Shown: piece after piece, positions 61,204 to 64,000 of the stretch
How positions within the stretch are numbered: the first letter of the stretch is position 1
Layout of the letters: every line of letters starts with the position of its first letter
Assembly: GCA_002737365.1 (NCBI GenBank)
Contig: NSIL01000015.1
Location: forward strand, 1-64,000
DNA length: 64,000 bases
Direction of reading: 5' to 3'
Origin: Acidobacterium sp.
GTDB taxonomy: Bacteria; Acidobacteriota; Vicinamibacteria; Vicinamibacterales; UBA2999
Translations under genes and position numbers: made by a program
Notes under the pieces: model-generated
Databases searched by the model: none
What the model saw: only the letters and a program-made list of their open reading frames with translations
Told to the model about the DNA's origin: nothing

Positions 61204-64000
61204 ATGAGACATTTGCCTAGACTTGCCTTCTCCCTCTTCTCCCTCTTCGCTGTTTTCGCTCTGGCCACGGTCGTGAGCGGCCAGGGCGTCACCACCGGTC
61301 AGCTCAGCGGAAGAGTCCTTGACTCGCAGCAACAGGCGGTCGCGGGCGCCAGCGTGATCGCGATTCACCTGCCCTCAGGAACCGCTTACGAAGGCACGAC
61401 CCGCGCCGATGGCAAGTTCTCCATCCCTGGCATGCGCGTGGGCGGTCCCTACTCGGTGACGGTCGCCCCCTCGGGTACCGGTGCCGCCGCATTCCAGCCG
61501 GAAACGCAGGACGACATCACGGTGAACCTGGGCGGTGCGACCGACCTCGAGTTCACGATGCGGAACATTGCGATCAGCGAAACGGTGACCGTCACCGCAA
61601 AGTCCGACACGGTATTCAATTCCGACCGGACCGGCGCGGCCACCGCGGTGAGCCGCGAGACCATCGCCGCCCTGCCAACAATCAATAACCGCATCGACTC
61701 GATCGTCCGCCTGGCGCCCGAAGCGCGCGGCATGTCGGTGGGCGGCCAGGACAGTCGCATGAACAACATCACGGTTGACGGCTCCTATTTCAACAACTCG
61801 TTCGGCCTCGGCAACACGCCGGGCGACCGCACGAGCGTAGCGCCGATCTCGCTCGAGGCGATCGAACAGGTGCAGGTCAGCATTGCCCCCTTCGATGTGC
61901 GCCAGGGCAACTTCATCGGCGCCGGCGTCAACTCGGTGACGCGCAGCGGGGCGAACTCGATCTCGGCCAGCGGTTTCTACCAGTTCCGCGACAACAGCCT
62001 GGTCGGCACCGAAGCGAAGGCGGCGACGGTCAACCCCGGCACGTTCGACTTCAAGAACGGCGGCGGCTGGGTGTCAGGGCCGGTGCTGAAGAACCGCTTG
62101 TTCTTCTTCGGCAACATGGAAGGCGAGAAGTTCGTGCAGCCCGGCACCACCTTCCGTGCCAACCGCGGCGGTGAAGCCGCGGGCGGCAGCGTCACGCGCG
62201 TGCTGGCGTCGGATCTTGATTCCCTGGCGGCCTTCTTGAAGTCCTCGTTCAACTACGACCCGGGCACCTACCAGGATTACGAGTTCGGCACGCCCGGCCA
62301 GCGCATTCTCGCCAAGTTCGACCTGAACCTGAACAGCCGCAATAAGCTCAGCGTCCGCTACAACCAGCTGGAGTCGAACACCGACGTACTCATGTCGGGT
62401 TCGTCGTCACTCGGCTTCGGCAATCGCCGGTCGAACACGACCGGCCTCAACTTCTCGGCCTCCAACTACAAAATTCTCGAGAACACCAAGTGGGGCGTTG
62501 CCGAACTGAACACCATCGTCGGCACCAAGATGTCGAACTCGCTGATCGTCGGCTACAGCTCGGCGGACGAGAGCCGTGGCGACATCGGCAAACTGTTTCC
62601 GATGGTCGATATCCTGCAGGCCGGGTCGGTCTACACCTCGTTCGGGTCAGAGCCGTTCACGCCGAACAACGAGTTGCGCTATAAGACCTTCCAGTTGCAG
62701 GACAGCTTCACGCGTTTCGGCGAGAAGCACTCGATCACGGGCGGCTTCAGCTTCGAGAAGTACGACTCGGAGAACGTGTTCTTCCCGGGCAAGCAGAGCG
62801 CCTATGTTTACAGCTCGCTGGCCGACTTCTACACCGATGCCCGCGACGCGCTGGCGAACCCGAACCGCACCACCTCGCCAGTGACGTTGCAAATTTTCCA
62901 GGTCCGCTACAACAACATCCCCGGGGCCGAGAAGCCCGTCCAACCGCTTGAGGTGCTCTACTCTGGCGCCTACATCCAGGACGACTGGGCGGTGCGTGAC
63001 AACCTCAAGGTGATCGCCGGCGTCCGCGGCGACGTCGCCAACTTCGGCGACACCGGCTACGCCAACGCGCTGGCCGATGCCATGAACTTCCGCGACGAGA
63101 CCGGCGCCACCGTGAAGTACTCGACCCAGCAACTGCCCGAGGCGAAAATCCTGTGGTCGCCGCGCGTCGGCTTCAACTGGGATATCACCGGCAGCCGCCG
63201 GACGCAGCTACGCGGCGGCACGGGCGTGTTCACCGGCAAGCCGGCGTTCGTCTGGATCTCCAACCAGATTGGCAACACCGGCGTGCTCACAGGCTTCGAA
63301 GACCTGCGCAATACCGCTGCGCGGCCGTTCAGCCCCGACCCGGACCGATACAAGCCCGCCAACGTGACGGGCGCCCCAGCCGCCGCCTACGAGCTGGCGC
63401 TGACCAATCCCGACTTCAAGTTCCCGCAGCTGTGGCGCACCAATGTCGGTCTGGACCAGCGCCTGCCCTGGAACACGTCGGGCACGGTGGAGGTCCTGTA
63501 CAACCGCGATGTGAACGGGATGTATTACATCAACGCCAACCTGCCGGCGCCGCAGACGTCATTCACCGGGGCCGACACCCGCGCACGCTACACCGGCAAC
63601 CGCATCAATTTGAACGTCTCCAACGCCACGGTGTTGAAGAATCAGAGTGTTGGCCGGTCATGGAGCATTTCGAGCTCGCTGAAGAAGACCTTCGGCAGCA
63701 GCTTCCTCCAGGCCGCCTACAACTATGGCGAATCGAGGAACACAGTTGACCCGGGCTCCATTGCCTCCGGTTCTTTCACCAACAATGCGATCAGTGGCGA
63801 CCCGAACAACCCGGCGCTGGCCTACTCTAATTCGTCACCTGGTCACCGCTTCTTCGTGTCGGCGAACTACCGCAAGGAATACTTCGGGTTCGGCGCCACG
63901 TCGTTCGCACTGTTCTGGGAGACGCGCACCATCAACAACGCCAGCTACATCTTCTCGGGCGACATGAACGGCGACGGCGCCGCGTTCAATGACCTCATCT
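61204..64000 (+). CDS. TonB-dependent receptor with N-terminal carboxypeptidase-regulatory domain (3' end outside window)
   Basis: Oar/SusC-like outer-membrane transporter. Signal peptide (LFSLFAVFALATVVSGQG), then a carboxypeptidase regulatory-like domain (GQLSGRVLDSQQQAVAGASVIAIHLPSGTAYEGTTRADGKFSIPGMRVG), then a plug (ETVTVTAKSDTVFNSDRTGAATAVSRETIAALPT; GGQDSRMNNITVDGSYFNNSFGLG; IEQVQVSIAPFDVRQGNFIGAGVNSVTRSG), then barrel strands to the edge of the window. About 932 residues are seen; total length of such proteins is about 1000-1100. ATG 61204 follows a CAGGAG ribosome-binding sequence. Related to the acidobacterial family that imports polymer degradation products or serves cell-surface adhesion. 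Confidence 0.92.
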   Translation, partial: MRHLPRLAFSLFSLFAVFALATVVSGQGVTTGQLSGRVLDSQQQAVAGASVIAIHLPSGTAYEGTTRADGKFSIPGMRVGGPYSVTVAPSGTGAAAFQPETQDDITVNLGGATDLEFTMRNIAISETVTVTAKSDTVFNSDRTGAATAVSRETIAALPTINNRIDSIVRLAPEARGMSVGGQDSRMNNITVDGSYFNNSFGLGNTPGDRTSVAPISLEAIEQVQVSIAPFDVRQGNFIGAGVNSVTRSGANSISASGFYQFRDNSLVGTEAKAATVNPGTFDFKNGGGWVSGPVLKNRLFFFGNMEGEKFVQPGTTFRANRGGEAAGGSVTRVLASDLDSLAAFLKSSFNYDPGTYQDYEFGTPGQRILAKFDLNLNSRNKLSVRYNQLESNTDVLMSGSSSLGFGNRRSNTTGLNFSASNYKILENTKWGVAELNTIVGTKMSNSLIVGYSSADESRGDIGKLFPMVDILQAGSVYTSFGSEPFTPNNELRYKTFQLQDSFTRFGEKHSITGGFSFEKYDSENVFFPGKQSAYVYSSLADFYTDARDALANPNRTTSPVTLQIFQVRYNNIPGAEKPVQPLEVLYSGAYIQDDWAVRDNLKVIAGVRGDVANFGDTGYANALADAMNFRDETGATVKYSTQQLPEAKILWSPRVGFNWDITGSRRTQLRGGTGVFTGKPAFVWISNQIGNTGVLTGFEDLRNTAARPFSPDPDRYKPANVTGAPAAAYELALTNPDFKFPQLWRTNVGLDQRLPWNTSGTVEVLYNRDVNGMYYINANLPAPQTSFTGADTRARYTGNRINLNVSNATVLKNQSVGRSWSISSSLKKTFGSSFLQAAYNYGESRNTVDPGSIASGSFTNNAISGDPNNPALAYSNSSPGHRFFVSANYRKEYFGFGATSFALFWETRTINNASYIFSGDMNGDGAAFNDLI

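Overview
The window reads as chromosomal DNA from a GC-rich Gram-negative bacterium, most likely Acidobacteriota of the Vicinamibacteria type (inference; no rRNA gene is present to settle it). The basis is the combination of secreted PQQ quinoproteins, a carboxypeptidase-like-plug TonB receptor, repeated secreted amidohydrolases, ADOP-type permease debris, futalosine-pathway menaquinone genes and a selenocysteine tRNA. There is no phage, IS element, CRISPR array or rRNA operon.

Layout. 1-6.2 kb (minus): an AddA-like helicase-nuclease (cut by the window edge), an AddB-like nuclease and a small secreted protein, all with overlapping stops and starts. 6.4-13.7 kb: small genes, an exported asparaginase, a flap/5'-3' exonuclease divergent from a copper lipoprotein, a membrane hydroxylase, tRNA-Ala(GGC), an acetamidase and a secreted amidohydrolase. 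13.8-22.3 kb is accessory: an AbiEii-type toxin with an unassigned partner, a second amidohydrolase, DinB-like protein, mqnB-mqnD and a dense set of eroded genes. 22.3-28.9 kb: TonB receptor, DUF2911 protein, a secreted protein coupled to a matrixin-type protease with tandem C-terminal repeats, a MobA-like transferase, a cold-shock gene with a structured leader, and tRNA-Sec. 29-34.2 kb (minus) is an apparent operon: class I fumarase, ErpA, a Fur-rubrerythrin fusion, a PHP phosphoesterase and an ABC-ATPase-like protein lacking a Walker A lysine. 34.3-40 kb: permease debris, secreted methyltransferase, BioY, ThiD, MoaE-MoaD, then prfA-prmC-HIT with overlapping ends. 40-44.2 kb (minus): paired M16 peptidases (one with, one without the zinc site), a HAD hydrolase and a GNAT enzyme. 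44.2-49.4 kb: ileS-lspA-lgt-rluD, tightly packed. 49.4-53.7 kb: hydrolase remnant, Nudix enzyme, NHL propeller and a PQQ alcohol dehydrogenase. 53.7-60 kb: Lon, a DksA-type zinc protein, L28, RidA and a bifunctional (p)ppGpp enzyme. 60-64 kb: a TPR lipoprotein and the start of a large TonB receptor.

Two themes cut across the window. First, nine gene remnants have lost internal or terminal segments, often the catalytic part, while flanking pieces remain well preserved; this is unusual for 64 kb with no visible mobile element. Second, several genes carry a -10-like hexamer only 6-14 bases before the start codon and no Shine-Dalgarno sequence, suggesting leaderless transcripts. The most distinctive proteins are the Fur-rubrerythrin fusion, the degenerate ABC ATPase beside it, the matrixin with two 73-residue repeats, and the AbiEii partner.
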